Below the pieces are notes generated by a model. It had not been told where the DNA came from. It did no database searches and was given only the letters and a program-made list of their open reading frames with translations. A program made the position numbers and the translations under genes. Below are positions 45,057 through 54,394 of a stretch of DNA of 64,000 nt, in pieces. Origin of the DNA: Limihaloglobus sulfuriphilus (GTDB lineage: Bacteria; Planctomycetota; Phycisphaerae; Sedimentisphaerales; Sedimentisphaeraceae); assembly GCF_001999965.1 (NCBI RefSeq), contig NZ_CP019646.1, forward strand, positions 3,038,001-3,102,000, in the 5' to 3' direction. The number at the start of each line of letters is the position of its first letter. The stretch's first letter is position 1.

Positions 45057-45548
45057 TTGATCAACTACGAAAAAATAGTTAAAGAACACGGCGATTCGGT
45101 CTGGCGTTCAATACGCAGGTTTGTAGCTGACAAAGCGGATGCGGAAGACTGTTTCCAGGATACTTTTATGGATTTCCTGAGATACTCAAGAACCAGACAC
45201 GTTTCCAACCCGCGGGGCCTGCTGCTCAAGATCGCTTTTAGACGGGCAATCGACAATGTCCGCCGCAGATATGAAACCAGCACTGTAGAATATGACGAGA
45301 ACATACATTCAGCAGGCAATGACCAGGTTTTTAACAGCAGCGAGAGTGAGCTTTCAGATCAGCTGACAAAAGCTCTTGCCATGCTGAAACCGATTGAAGC
45401 CGAGGCGTTCTCTCTGCGATACCTTGACGAGCTAAGCTATAAGGAGATCGCGGAGACGCTCAAAATCAGCTCAAACCATGTCGGCGTGATTCTGGTGCGG
45501 GCAAAAGAGAAACTAAATGACATCCTGAATGCATATACTGGTGGCTAA
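45057..45548 (+). CDS. ECF-type RNA polymerase sigma factor
   Basis: 163 residues with sigma region 2 (ADAEDCFQDTFMDFLRYSRTRHVSNPRGLLLKIAFRRAIDNVRRR, with the core-binding FQDTF) and region 4 (LKPIEAEAFSLRYLDELSYKEIAETLKISSNHVGVILVRAKEKL). The start is the TTG at 45057 four bases after GAGG. The next gene, separated by a single base, encodes a membrane protein with an anti-sigma topology, and a pseudopilin gene follows. This group is probably an autoregulated surface-response unit. Confidence 0.92.
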   Translation: MINYEKIVKEHGDSVWRSIRRFVADKADAEDCFQDTFMDFLRYSRTRHVSNPRGLLLKIAFRRAIDNVRRRYETSTVEYDENIHSAGNDQVFNSSESELSDQLTKALAMLKPIEAEAFSLRYLDELSYKEIAETLKISSNHVGVILVRAKEKLNDILNAYTGG

Positions 45549-45549
45549 T

Positions 45550-46365
45550 ATGGATAACTATGACAAACTAAAACAGGCCTCAAAGGCCTTAAAAGACAAA
45601 ACCCCTACAGAGCCGCTCAGCCGCGACATCGTCGAGACGGCCCTGGGGAAGATGTACTCTTCCAGCCGCTGGTATCACAGGACAGTGGAACTGTTTTTCT
45701 CATGTAACCCATCCAAAATCGCGGCGGCGGCCTGTATAGCTGTTCTTATGCTGGCAGGTCTCTTTTTTGCTGCTTCACGGTTTGACCCTGCCTCTACCGC
45801 GTGGGCATCTGTCCAGCAGAACACAACAAAAGTGAATTTTGTAAGTTTTTATAAATTCGAGTTTGATAATTCAGTCTGCATTGATAACGAGCAGGGCTGG
45901 TACAAAGACGGAATCGTATATACCCGCTCGCCCGAAAAAGGCTTCTCAAGAGACGACGGCCAACTAAAAATGACATATAACGAGGACTTTTCACAGAAAA
46001 GCATCAGTGAGAGCGAGTTTCCGGAGATAGACAACCTAAATCAATACCGCGATTTCTTCGATTTACTCACAAAGGGTTTTCTGCGGTACAAAGCTGACGA
46101 TATCGATGCCGCAGTTCCGGTTAACTGCGGAGATGATTTCCTGATATATCAATTCCAGGCATCTAAGACATATCAGGATATGTTTGAGCAGATCAATATT
46201 ACAGTAGGCCGCAACTCACGCCTGCCGCTGATGCTCAAAATTACAGAAGACTCGGCCAGGGATAAATATCTGCTGTATATATTTGACTACACCCAGACAG
46301 CTATCCCCGGGGAGTCCGGATTTATGAGTTCTATGAACCGGCCTGCTGACAAGAAAATACAATGA
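45550..46365 (+). CDS. Putative membrane anti-sigma factor
   Basis: 271 residues from the ATG at 45550, right after the sigma factor stop, with GGTGG five bases upstream; a start 21 bases earlier is possible. About 55 cytoplasmic residues precede one membrane helix (KIAAAACIAVLMLAGLFFAA). The rest is an outer domain of about 190 residues with no recognised family and no CHCC zinc motif. The topology and position fit an anti-sigma factor; direct evidence is lacking. It continues into the pseudopilin gene 80 bp on. Confidence 0.72.
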   Translation: MDNYDKLKQASKALKDKTPTEPLSRDIVETALGKMYSSSRWYHRTVELFFSCNPSKIAAAACIAVLMLAGLFFAASRFDPASTAWASVQQNTTKVNFVSFYKFEFDNSVCIDNEQGWYKDGIVYTRSPEKGFSRDDGQLKMTYNEDFSQKSISESEFPEIDNLNQYRDFFDLLTKGFLRYKADDIDAAVPVNCGDDFLIYQFQASKTYQDMFEQINITVGRNSRLPLMLKITEDSARDKYLLYIFDYTQTAIPGESGFMSSMNRPADKKIQ

Positions 46366-46446
46366 CTGTTAGATGATATTAGTGCGGAGGTCAAAATCCG
46401 CCCGTCAGAAAAATTACTTACTTCACACACAGAGGAGACATAAGAG

Positions 46447-47223
46447 ATGCGCACATACAGAACACCGAAAAAGGCTTTTACACTGATTGAGCTGCTTGTA
46501 GTAATATCGATTATCGCCGTGCTGATGGGGGTTATGCTTCCCGCAATCTCGCGGGTTCGCGAAAGGGCCCGCCGCGTTGAGTGCATATCAAACATAAGGC
46601 AATGTCTGCTTATGGGGGGCATGTACGCAAGTGATAACAACCAAAAACTGCCTGTTGGTAACATCTGGGGAGATGAAACCAGGGAAGAAGGCTGGCTTGA
46701 CGTAAGTTTCAAGATGGCCCTCACCCTTGCCGTGCAGTACGGCGCGACAGAAGAGATGGCGATGTGCAAATCATGGCATTTTGAGAAAGATCAGTATTTT
46801 TATGAGCCCCCCGCGGTTAATGATGAAAACTTCCGTGTCGGCGGCACGCGGCTCGGCTATAACTACTACGGTGCGCGTTTTGATCAGCCCGGGAGTATAT
46901 ACAGCCCGAAAATGGCGGACGGGAAAATATACAAATCCCCCTCCAAAATCTCTGACCTGGGAACGGAAAGATGTACCAGCCCGACACTTATGACCTGCTT
47001 TCACTGGGACAGCATCACCGCGGGCGGATCCTGGGGAGCCAAGATTCCACATACACGCGGCGGCAAGGGTGTTTACATTGAGCCAGGTTCAGATAAAATA
47101 TCGCCCAAACCCGAAGGGCTGGTAATGGGCTTTCTGGACAACTCCGCTGCCTGGGTCAAATGGGAAAAGCTCGACTGGATAGAACAGGCCGGCACGAATC
47201 GGCTCTATTTCAGCCGGCACTAA
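46447..47223 (+). CDS. Planctomycete-type pseudopilin (DUF1559-like)
   Basis: 258 residues. The leader MRTYRTPKKA precedes FTLIELLVVISIIAVLMGVMLPA, with a predicted cleavage after Ala10. The body has ECISNIRQCLLMGGMYASDNNQKLP and ends in LVMGFLDNSAAWVKWEKLDW, a variant of the DGH-type ending in the abundant planctomycete DUF1559-type pseudopilins. A strong AGGAG stands eight bases before the ATG. It may be a secretion or surface component controlled by the upstream sigma/anti-sigma pair. It is not part of the main pilus cluster. Confidence 0.87.
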   Translation: MRTYRTPKKAFTLIELLVVISIIAVLMGVMLPAISRVRERARRVECISNIRQCLLMGGMYASDNNQKLPVGNIWGDETREEGWLDVSFKMALTLAVQYGATEEMAMCKSWHFEKDQYFYEPPAVNDENFRVGGTRLGYNYYGARFDQPGSIYSPKMADGKIYKSPSKISDLGTERCTSPTLMTCFHWDSITAGGSWGAKIPHTRGGKGVYIEPGSDKISPKPEGLVMGFLDNSAAWVKWEKLDWIEQAGTNRLYFSRH

Positions 47224-47246
47224 ACACTGCACACCTAAGACAGTGC

Positions 47247-47279
47247 CAGAGCCCCCATGCCTGCATCAAAACGGCTCTG
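47247..47279. terminator. Possible hairpin between convergent genes
   Basis: CAGAGCC pairs with GGCTCTG across 19 bases between the plus-strand pseudopilin (ends 47223) and the minus-strand pyrophosphorylase (ends 47318). The loop is long and the T-tract short. Confidence 0.35.
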
Positions 47280-47317
47280 ATTGTTAGACCGGATACTAAC
47301 TCGCAGTCTCAATGCGG

Positions 47318-48694
47318 TTATTCAAGCACGTATTCGCCGCCGGGTTTGAAATCGGGCAGTTTAGCTGTGTCGATCTCCTCGGGCATGGCGGCGAACAGCG
47401 GGCTCATATCTATTGTACACTCCGGCACTTCTACGCCGGCGGAGCTGATCCACCTGGCGGCGCGTTCACTGAGCATCTTTGCCGTTACCTCCGGGCTGTC
47501 CTTGCCTTGGGCGTTTTTTACAGGGGCGAACTCCTCTTCCCGCAGCGTTTCGAGGATAATTGACCTGCGTGCAAGCGGCAGGGCATCGAATACAAAAGTC
47601 TCGAGTTTAACGCCGTTTTCCTCTGCCGGCTCAGCCAACTCACCGTTTTCATTAAGACAGGGAATCTTCTTGACCGCCCTGTGCAGCGGCAGGCGGAAAC
47701 TGCCGCCCTGGCATAGACGCTCCACAAACGAGCGGTTGATGATGTGAATGGCTATCGAGCCGAGCTCAAAACGCAGCGAACCATCGGGGTTTACCGCCGC
47801 GGCTTCATCTTCGGGCAGGTCTGAATACTCGATAACCGTTACCCGCCCGTCAACCAGGCAAAAGTTTCCGACCTTTTCAAGCGGCTCGCGTTTTTTGAGG
47901 GCTTTTGAAGACATCTCGGCGTTGCTTAAAGCGTGCAGGCCGATAAAAAGCGGGTCTATAATCTTTATAAGCGGGTTGTCCACCTGGAAATAGCTGATGT
48001 ATTCAACACCGAATTTTGCCATGTGGGCACTCGCCCCGCTGCGGTGTAGAGCCTTGAGGCTGCCGCCGTGGCCGTCGGGCGATTTTGCCAGGCTTCCCTT
48101 GTCGGCCAGCAGGATTTTGCCGTCAAAATCAAAATTGGGCATGGTTCCCTGCATAAAGATAAACACCGTCTCCTCGCCCAGGCCGAACCAGCCGTTATCC
48201 TCGAAAAATTTGACTGTCGCGTCGTTGTTGAGCGGGCTGGTCATGATATACCACGGTATCACCGCGTTATACCTTCGCCGGGCGGCGAGGATGTTCTCTG
48301 CGAATATCTGGAACAGCGGCTTTTTCCTTATCGGGCTGACCGGATAACAGCCTTTGGGCCCGTCGTAGCCCAGGCGTGTGCCCTGGCCGCCGGCAACGAC
48401 GAATGCGCCGACCTTGCCCTCGCTGATAAGCCGCCGGCCCAGCGTCCGTGCCTGGTCGGCTTCACGCGGGTTTGCCGGATAGTACGGCGCGGGTTTTAAA
48501 TCGGAGGGGATTTGCCCCTGTTTGTTGTCAGTGACGTAATTCTGTATCCAGTCGGGGATGCTTTCAAAATCCAGCTCGGATAGCTCTGCAAGAAAAGACT
48601 GCTGCCCGGCCTGGGGCAGTTCGTCCCAGTATTTGAGCAGATGCTGCTGGTTTATTGATGATAATTTTTCCTGTATCTGTTCAAAGTTAAGCAT
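47318..48694 (-). CDS. UDPGP-type UDP-sugar (UDP-GlcNAc/UDP-Glc) pyrophosphorylase
   Basis: 458 residues with the nucleotide-binding core VVAGGQGTRLGYDGPKGCYPV near 100 and other UDPGP family 1 features (PWYIMTSPLNNDATVKFFEDNGWFGLG, YFQVDNPLIKIIDPLFIGLH, LEKVGNFCLVDGRVTVIEYSDL). It couples UTP and a sugar-1-phosphate to UDP-sugar for envelope synthesis. The sequence is closer to eukaryotic UAP1 than to bacterial GlmU, as is common in Planctomycetes. The start is the ATG at 48694; the gene is alone. Confidence 0.9.
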   Translation of the reverse strand: MLNFEQIQEKLSSINQQHLLKYWDELPQAGQQSFLAELSELDFESIPDWIQNYVTDNKQGQIPSDLKPAPYYPANPREADQARTLGRRLISEGKVGAFVVAGGQGTRLGYDGPKGCYPVSPIRKKPLFQIFAENILAARRRYNAVIPWYIMTSPLNNDATVKFFEDNGWFGLGEETVFIFMQGTMPNFDFDGKILLADKGSLAKSPDGHGGSLKALHRSGASAHMAKFGVEYISYFQVDNPLIKIIDPLFIGLHALSNAEMSSKALKKREPLEKVGNFCLVDGRVTVIEYSDLPEDEAAAVNPDGSLRFELGSIAIHIINRSFVERLCQGGSFRLPLHRAVKKIPCLNENGELAEPAEENGVKLETFVFDALPLARRSIILETLREEEFAPVKNAQGKDSPEVTAKMLSERAARWISSAGVEVPECTIDMSPLFAAMPEEIDTAKLPDFKPGGEYVLE

Positions 48695-48805
48695 GATAAA
48701 TCCTTGAATTTTTCAAATCTGTTATCAAAACAGGCTTATTTAACTAAATACCCGCCAAAGGGTCAAGTAAAATCCATTTGCCGCGGACTTATGCCTGTAA
48801 TTTAA

Positions 48806-48848
48806 CCCCGACAGAGACGCCTCGAGCTGCATCGGGGCTTGCGTCTCT
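48806..48848. other. Interlocking inverted repeats (possible pseudoknot) in the 48695-49011 spacer
   Basis: CCCCGA (48806-48811) pairs with TCGGGG (48832-48837), and AGAGACGC (48813-48820) pairs with GCGTCTCT (48841-48848), an a-b-a'-b' order. A simpler AGAGACGCAA/TTGCGCCTCT hairpin at 53851-53873 suggests these share a repeat origin. The rest of the 317-bp spacer shows no gene. Confidence 0.5.
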
Positions 48849-49011
48849 CTTCGCCTTAATAATCTGGAGAGGCGTGTGCTATACGTTTCCACTGGTGTTG
48901 CTGGTGCACCTCACGGCAAAGCCGGATACAAAACGTTTATTGACAAAAACACCGTGGTTATTATCCTTATATGATTATTGTAAATATAACACAAATAGAA
49001 ACGGACATAAA

Positions 49012-50850
49012 ATGACAGAAATAATAGTAGAACCTTCGGGCAAAATCATAAACTGTGAACCGGGACAGAAACTATCAGAGGCCCTCAGCCGGGCCGGTAT
49101 TGATATCCCCATGCCCTGCGGCGGCGCGGGTACGTGCGGCAAATGCCTTGTGCGGATAATTGAGGGGCACAGCCAACCCCAGCCGGCAGAGACAAAACTG
49201 CTCACCAAAGAGCAGATCGCAATGAATTTCCGCCTGGCCTGCCAGACCACGGTTACAGGCGATATGCGGATACGCCTGACCGAAAGCAGAGACAGCCTGC
49301 CCCACCAGATACTCACTGACAGCAGCACAAACGGCCGGCGGCATATATTCGCAGCAGTTAAGAAGACATACGTCGAACTGCCGGAGCCGAGCCTGGAAGA
49401 CGGCAGAAGCGATCTTCGCCGCCTGTGTGAGGCAGTATGTCAAAAAGACTGCAAACCGCCAAAGGTCGGGCTCAAAACCCTCCGCCGCCTGCCCGCTGTA
49501 CTGCGTGAAGCTCAATTTAAGGGCACCGCGACAGTCTGCCAGAACAAGCTGATAGATTTTGAGCCGGGCGATACCACCGACAATTGCTATGGTGTCGCGG
49601 TTGATATAGGAACAACCACCGTTGCCGCGGCGATACTTGACCTCACAAACGGTGACCGTCTCGCGGTTGATTCGGCATTGAATCCGCAGGTAAAATGCGG
49701 CGATGATGTCGTCAGCAGAATCAACTACTGCGGCAGCGAGCCTGAAGGGCTCAAAACAATCCAGACACTGATTGTCAACTGTATGCGAACACTGATACAG
49801 AACCTCTGCGAAAAAACCGGAGTACAACCCGATAATATATACGAAGTTACCATCGCCGGCAACACGACAATGGAACAGCTTTTCACCGGAGTTGACCCGA
49901 AATCCATTGGGGAGATGCCGTTTGTCTCCACTTTTTCACGCGGGCTGCTGCTCGAAGCCGAGGATTTTGCCCTGCCGGTCAATGAAGCGGCCAGGGTGTA
50001 CTTATTCCCCATTATCGGAGGCTTTGTCGGCGGCGATACCAGCGCGTGTATTCTCTCCAGTGAAATATACAACGAAAAAGAATGTGTGCTGATGGTTGAT
50101 ATCGGCACAAACGGCGAGATTATACTCTTAGCCGGCGGGAAACTCTACGCCGCCTCCACCGCGGCAGGGCCGGCACTCGAAGGTGCACGGATATCAAAAG
50201 GCATGCGGGCGGCTGCCGGCGCGATTGACAGGGTAAACATCGAAAATGACGACATCGCATTTACCGTTATCGGCGGCGCAGAGCCGGTCGGAATCTGCGG
50301 AAGCGCACTCATAGACGCCATCGCGATCCTGCTCGAGATCAACGTGATGAACCAGACCGGACAGATGATAAGCCCGGAAAACTCAGACGGGCTGCCTCCG
50401 AAAATCGCCGCACGCATAACAAAAGGCGATAACGGACAGTCTGAATTTCTGATAGCACAAACACCGCAGGGCGAGAAGATAACCCTGACACAAAAAGACG
50501 TTCGAGAGTTCCAGCTCGCGGTCGGGGCTATCCGCGCCGGCGTCAATATAATGCTCAAAAAAGCGGGCGTCGGGTTTGAAGATGTTTCAAAGATGCTCCT
50601 GGCAGGCGGCTTCGGCAGCTTTATCAGAAGAAGCCGCGCACAGAGAGCGGGACTGCTGCCGCTGGAGATTGACCGCGAAAAGATCGACTACATAGGCAAC
50701 GCCTCGCTGGCCGGGGCAGAGCTGGGGCTGCTCTCAATAAAAGCACGCGATCTGATTGATTCTATCTGCGGTAAGATCGAACATATCGAGCTCTCACTCG
50801 ACACCGATTTTCAGATGGAATTCGCCTCGGCTATGATTTTCCCGGGATAA
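49012..50850 (+). CDS. Corrinoid-protein reductive activator (ASKHA ATPase with [2Fe-2S] ferredoxin domain)
   Basis: 612 residues from the ATG at 49012; an upstream TTG would add 78 non-family residues. The N-terminal ferredoxin domain has C36, C42, C45 and C77 as likely [2Fe-2S] ligands. The DUF4445-type ASKHA core has VDIGTTTVAAAILDL, IAGNTTMEQL, VDIGTNGEIILLAGG and LLAGGFGSFI. Such proteins use ATP to reduce Co(II) corrinoid proteins back to Co(I), serving corrinoid-dependent methyltransferases. No corrinoid protein or methyltransferase is adjacent, so its partner must be elsewhere. Confidence 0.9.
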   Translation: MTEIIVEPSGKIINCEPGQKLSEALSRAGIDIPMPCGGAGTCGKCLVRIIEGHSQPQPAETKLLTKEQIAMNFRLACQTTVTGDMRIRLTESRDSLPHQILTDSSTNGRRHIFAAVKKTYVELPEPSLEDGRSDLRRLCEAVCQKDCKPPKVGLKTLRRLPAVLREAQFKGTATVCQNKLIDFEPGDTTDNCYGVAVDIGTTTVAAAILDLTNGDRLAVDSALNPQVKCGDDVVSRINYCGSEPEGLKTIQTLIVNCMRTLIQNLCEKTGVQPDNIYEVTIAGNTTMEQLFTGVDPKSIGEMPFVSTFSRGLLLEAEDFALPVNEAARVYLFPIIGGFVGGDTSACILSSEIYNEKECVLMVDIGTNGEIILLAGGKLYAASTAAGPALEGARISKGMRAAAGAIDRVNIENDDIAFTVIGGAEPVGICGSALIDAIAILLEINVMNQTGQMISPENSDGLPPKIAARITKGDNGQSEFLIAQTPQGEKITLTQKDVREFQLAVGAIRAGVNIMLKKAGVGFEDVSKMLLAGGFGSFIRRSRAQRAGLLPLEIDREKIDYIGNASLAGAELGLLSIKARDLIDSICGKIEHIELSLDTDFQMEFASAMIFPG

Positions 50851-50869
50851 GGGCAAAACTCACGCGGCA

Positions 50870-51705
50870 ACACAAGCACCAACGGTGCGAAATATCATAG
50901 CATGGGGCAACGCCCTATGTTCAAACACGGAGGATACCCCCCTCGTAGGTCGGGCTTCCAGCCCGACACAAAAACACCGCCGGCGGCGGTGCGGGGGAGG
51001 GGGAATTGAGGGGATTGATTGGCCGCACAGGTTCCCAGGGCGTTGCCCCGGGCTAAGCTATCCAAGCCCTTCAGGCTTGAGAATATGCCGCGGACGTAGC
51101 TTAACGTTAAGATTATGCAGTTTTTCAGGATTGCACAAGATGTTGCGCATCAGCACCAAAGGTGCGAAATATCATACGATCTTGCTAACACAAGCACCAA
51201 AGGTGCGAAAGATCTTAGCATGGGGCAACGCCCTATGTGTATAGGCGGATCGCCTTTTCCCCCTCGCTCTGCCCCGCACCGCCGCCGGCGGTGCGGGGCA
51301 GGGGAAAATTGAGGGGATTGATTGGCCGCACAGTTTCCCAGGGCGTTGCCCTAGGCTAAGCTATCCAAGCCCTTCAGGCTTGAGAATATGCCGCGGACGT
51401 AGCTTAACGTTAAGATTATGCAGTTTTTCAGGATTGCACAAGGTGTTGCGAATCAGCACCAAAGGTGCGAAATATCATACGATCTTGCTAACACAAGCAC
51501 CAAAGGTGCGAAATATCTTAGCATGGGGCAACGCCCTATGTGTATAGGCGGATCGCCTTTTCCCCCTCGCTCTGCCCCGCACCGCCGGCGGCGGTGCGGG
51601 GAGAGGGAAAATTGAGGGGATTGATTGGCGGCACAGGTTCCCAGGGCGTTGCCCCGGGCTAAGCTATCCAAGCCCTTCAGGCTTGAGGTATAATGAAATC
51701 CTTCC
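50870..51705. repeat. Second palindrome-rich repeat family with 303-bp tandem period
   Basis: A unit starting GAGGGGATTGATTGG occurs at 51008, 51311 and 51614, exactly 303 bp apart. The two complete units differ at only a few sites. Each unit contains GCACC/GGTGC hairpins, a GGGGCAACGCCC and its inverted partner GGGCGTTGCCCC, AAGCC/GGCTT, CTTAACGTTAAG, and GCACCGCC/GGCGGTGC. The upstream partial copy contains a GTCGGGCT/AGCCCGAC hairpin shared with the first family (about 50946). No gene seen between 50851 and 51743. Confidence 0.93.
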
Positions 51706-51743
51706 GGCGGTTTTCACGTTTGCACAGTTTCCTGCCGGCTTCT

Positions 51744-53798
51744 CTATTTTTTCCTGCGGTATTTTCGTTTTTTGCCGGTTTTTTTGGGGGTTGGGGAATT
51801 TGAGCCGGCGGAGGGGATGCTTTTTTCTATCTGGGGCATGTCTTTGAGCTCTTTGAGCCGGTCGCGGAGTTTGGCAGCGCGTTCGAAGTCCAGCTCTTGG
51901 GCGGCTTTTAGCATTTCCTTTTCGATCTCGGCGGCGGTGGCGGTGATGTCGTATTCGCTCTCGCTCATTGAAACGGCCTCGCGAGCGGTTTTCTGGGCGC
52001 GGAGTATCTCGGCGAGTCCCTTGCGTATCTCCTTGCGGATTGTCTCGGGGGTTATGCCGTGTTTTTCGTTATACTCGAGCTGTATCTCGCGGCGGCGGTT
52101 TGTCTCGTCAATCGCCCGTTGCATCGAGCCGGTCATGCGGTCGGCATAGAAGAGCACTCGAGAATCCACGTTTCTCGCAGCACGTCCTATTGTCTGTATC
52201 AGCGATGTTTCACTTCGCAGAAAGCCCTCCTTGTCGGCATCGAGTATCGCAACCATCATAACCTCGGGCAGGTCAAGCCCCTCCCGCAGCAGGTTGATGC
52301 CCACCAGCACATCAAAGCTGCCCATCCTCAATTCACGCAGTATATCAACCCGCTCCAGCGTATCAATCTCGCTATGCAGGTACTTGCAGTTGAAGCCCTG
52401 CTCTGCCAGGTACGCCGAGAGGTCCTCTGCCAGCCGCTTTGTCAGTACCGTAACCAGCACGCGGCCGCCCTTTGCCACGCATTCTCTGATTTCTTTTTCC
52501 AGGTGCTCAACCTGTCCTGTTGCCGGATAGACGAAAATCTGGGGATCAACAAGCCCCGTCGGGCGGATAATCTGCTCGACTACCTCGCCGCGTGAGGTCT
52601 CAAGCTCATAGTCGGCGGGCGTTGCCGAAACGAATATCACATTCTTGAGCTTTTCCTCGAACTCCCCGAACCGCAGCGGCCTGTTGTCCAGTGCGCTTGG
52701 CAGGCGGAAACCGTGATCGACGAGCACCTCTTTGCGGCTGCGGTCGCCGGCGTACATCGCCCGAATCTGGGAAACGGTAACATGCGATTCGTCGATTATC
52801 AGCAGGAAATCATCGGGGAAATAATCCATCAGCGTAAACGGTTTTGCCCCGGGCTTCTGGCCGGTCAGGTGGCGGGCGTAGTTCTCGATTCCGCTGCAGA
52901 ATCCGACTTCCTGTATCATCTCCATATCGTAGCGGGTTCGTGCTTCAAGGCGCTGCGCCTCAAGCAGTTTGCCCTCGCGGCGCAGCTCCATCAGCCGCTG
53001 CTCAAGCTCTGTGCCTATAGACTCGACAGCGGACTCTATCCTGTCCGGCGGCATAACATAGTGCACCGCCGGATAAATAAACGCCCTGCTCTCGGAGGCC
53101 AGTACCTTGCCGGAGGTTGGGTTGATGTAGTGTATCGCCTCTATCTCATCGCCGAAAAACTCAATACGGTACGCGAACGATTCGTAAGACGGCCAGATCT
53201 CGATTACATCGCCGCGGACACGGAATGTGCCGCGTGCAAAATCCATGTCGTTGCGGTCATACTGTATGTCCGCCAGCAGGCCCAAAACATCGTCACGCTC
53301 GACATTATCGCCCACGCAAACGGCAACCATGCTGTTTTTGTAGTCTTCCGGCGAGCCTAAGCCGTAGATACACGAGACGCTGGAGACCACGATTACATCA
53401 TCGCGGCTCATCAGGCTTGTCGTGGCGGATAGCCGCAGCCGGTCGAGGTCGTCATTGCGGCTGGCGTCCTTTTCGATGTATATATCTCTTTGCGGTATAT
53501 AGGCTTCGGGCTGGTAATAGTCATAATAGCTGACAAAATACTCTACCGCGTTATCGGGAAAGAGTTCCTTGAATTCCTCATAGAGCTGCGCGGCGAGAGT
53601 CTTGTTGTGTGAGATGACCAGTGCGGGCCTGCCCAGCCGCTTGATGACATGCGCCATGGTGTAGGTCTTGCCGCTGCCGGTAACTCCGAGCAGAACCTGA
53701 CCTTTTTTGCCCGCGATAACGCCGCGTACCAGCGAATCAATCGCGGCGGGCTGATCGCCGGCCGGTTCAAATTGTGAATGTATCCGAAAATCTGTCAT
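51744..53798 (-). CDS. uvrB: Excinuclease ABC subunit B
   Basis: 684 residues from the ATG at 53798 ([20 protein letters not shown]); an upstream start would add 22 residues not found in the family. Walker A GVTGSGKT at 38-45, the beta-hairpin region [21 protein letters not shown], helicase motifs [27 protein letters not shown] and QTIGRAARN, and a C-terminal UVR domain ([26 protein letters not shown]) that binds UvrC. It loads onto damaged DNA in nucleotide-excision repair. It ends with a Lys-rich tail and stands alone. Confidence 0.97.
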   Translation of the reverse strand: MTDFRIHSQFEPAGDQPAAIDSLVRGVIAGKKGQVLLGVTGSGKTYTMAHVIKRLGRPALVISHNKTLAAQLYEEFKELFPDNAVEYFVSYYDYYQPEAYIPQRDIYIEKDASRNDDLDRLRLSATTSLMSRDDVIVVSSVSCIYGLGSPEDYKNSMVAVCVGDNVERDDVLGLLADIQYDRNDMDFARGTFRVRGDVIEIWPSYESFAYRIEFFGDEIEAIHYINPTSGKVLASESRAFIYPAVHYVMPPDRIESAVESIGTELEQRLMELRREGKLLEAQRLEARTRYDMEMIQEVGFCSGIENYARHLTGQKPGAKPFTLMDYFPDDFLLIIDESHVTVSQIRAMYAGDRSRKEVLVDHGFRLPSALDNRPLRFGEFEEKLKNVIFVSATPADYELETSRGEVVEQIIRPTGLVDPQIFVYPATGQVEHLEKEIRECVAKGGRVLVTVLTKRLAEDLSAYLAEQGFNCKYLHSEIDTLERVDILRELRMGSFDVLVGINLLREGLDLPEVMMVAILDADKEGFLRSETSLIQTIGRAARNVDSRVLFYADRMTGSMQRAIDETNRRREIQLEYNEKHGITPETIRKEIRKGLAEILRAQKTAREAVSMSESEYDITATAAEIEKEMLKAAQELDFERAAKLRDRLKELKDMPQIEKSIPSAGSNSPTPKKTGKKRKYRRKK

Positions 53799-53892
53799 AA
53801 TGTGTTGATAAAAAACTCCAGCAACACAAGCATTATAATATACAGGTTCAAGAGACGCAAGCATTGCGCCTCTACGGCGGCAGAAATAAAAT

Positions 53893-53923
53893 AAAAGAGC
53901 CGATCAAACTGACCGGCTCTTTT
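53893..53923 (-). terminator. Rho-independent terminator at the end of the ribosomal operon
   Basis: AAAAGAGCCG (53893-53902) pairs perfectly with CGGCTCTTTT (53914-53923), with T residues downstream on the minus strand. It follows the HIT gene stop at 53972 and marks the end of the spc/alpha transcript. Confidence 0.88.
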
Positions 53924-53971
53924 ATAACATCTAATTATCTTGTAACCCCGTAGAACCTTTCATCATCGTTG

Positions 53972-54394
53972 TCAGGCCTTGAGCTGCGATTTAATCTTTT
54001 CGAGCAGCTCTTCACTTCGCCCCTTGGGGTATTGATACTTCGGCCAGCGGGTAAAGACACCGTCAGCCGGGTTTCGCGGTATTATATGAAAGTGAACATG
54101 GTCAACTTCCTGCCCTGCCGCGGCTCCGTTGTTGCATAGGATATTGTATCCGCTGCATCCAAGGCCCTTTATAACGGCGCTTGCCAGTAAGGGCAGCTTC
54201 GCGGCGAGCTTTGCAAGCACATCGGGGTTACTCTCATGCACCCGTGCACTGTGGGTCTTTGGTATAACAAGTATATGTCCGTCGCTTATAGGGTTTATGT
54301 CCATAAAAGCGAGAATGTCATCGTCCTCGTATATCTTGCCGCAGGGTATTTCGCCGGCGGCAATTTTACAGAAGATGCAGTCGGGTTCATACAT
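53972..54394 (-). CDS. HIT family nucleotide hydrolase/transferase (Hint-like)
   Basis: 140 residues of the histidine-triad superfamily: FCKIAAGEIPCGKIYEDDDILAFMDI at the start and the triad H99-x-H101-x-H103 in EVDHVHFHIIPR. Members hydrolyse or transfer nucleotide phosphoramidates. The start codon overlaps the rplQ stop (TAATG), so it is translated with the ribosomal operon, and the operon terminator follows it. This makes it a fixed part of the alpha operon here. Confidence 0.94.
   Translation of the reverse strand: MYEPDCIFCKIAAGEIPCGKIYEDDDILAFMDINPISDGHILVIPKTHSARVHESNPDVLAKLAAKLPLLASAVIKGLGCSGYNILCNNGAAAGQEVDHVHFHIIPRNPADGVFTRWPKYQYPKGRSEELLEKIKSQLKA

Noticed and set aside
51115-51671. 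Small open frames in the 303-bp tandem repeats
   Set aside because: The same frame appears in each copy only because the DNA is duplicated; the translations are Arg/His-rich palindrome artefacts.
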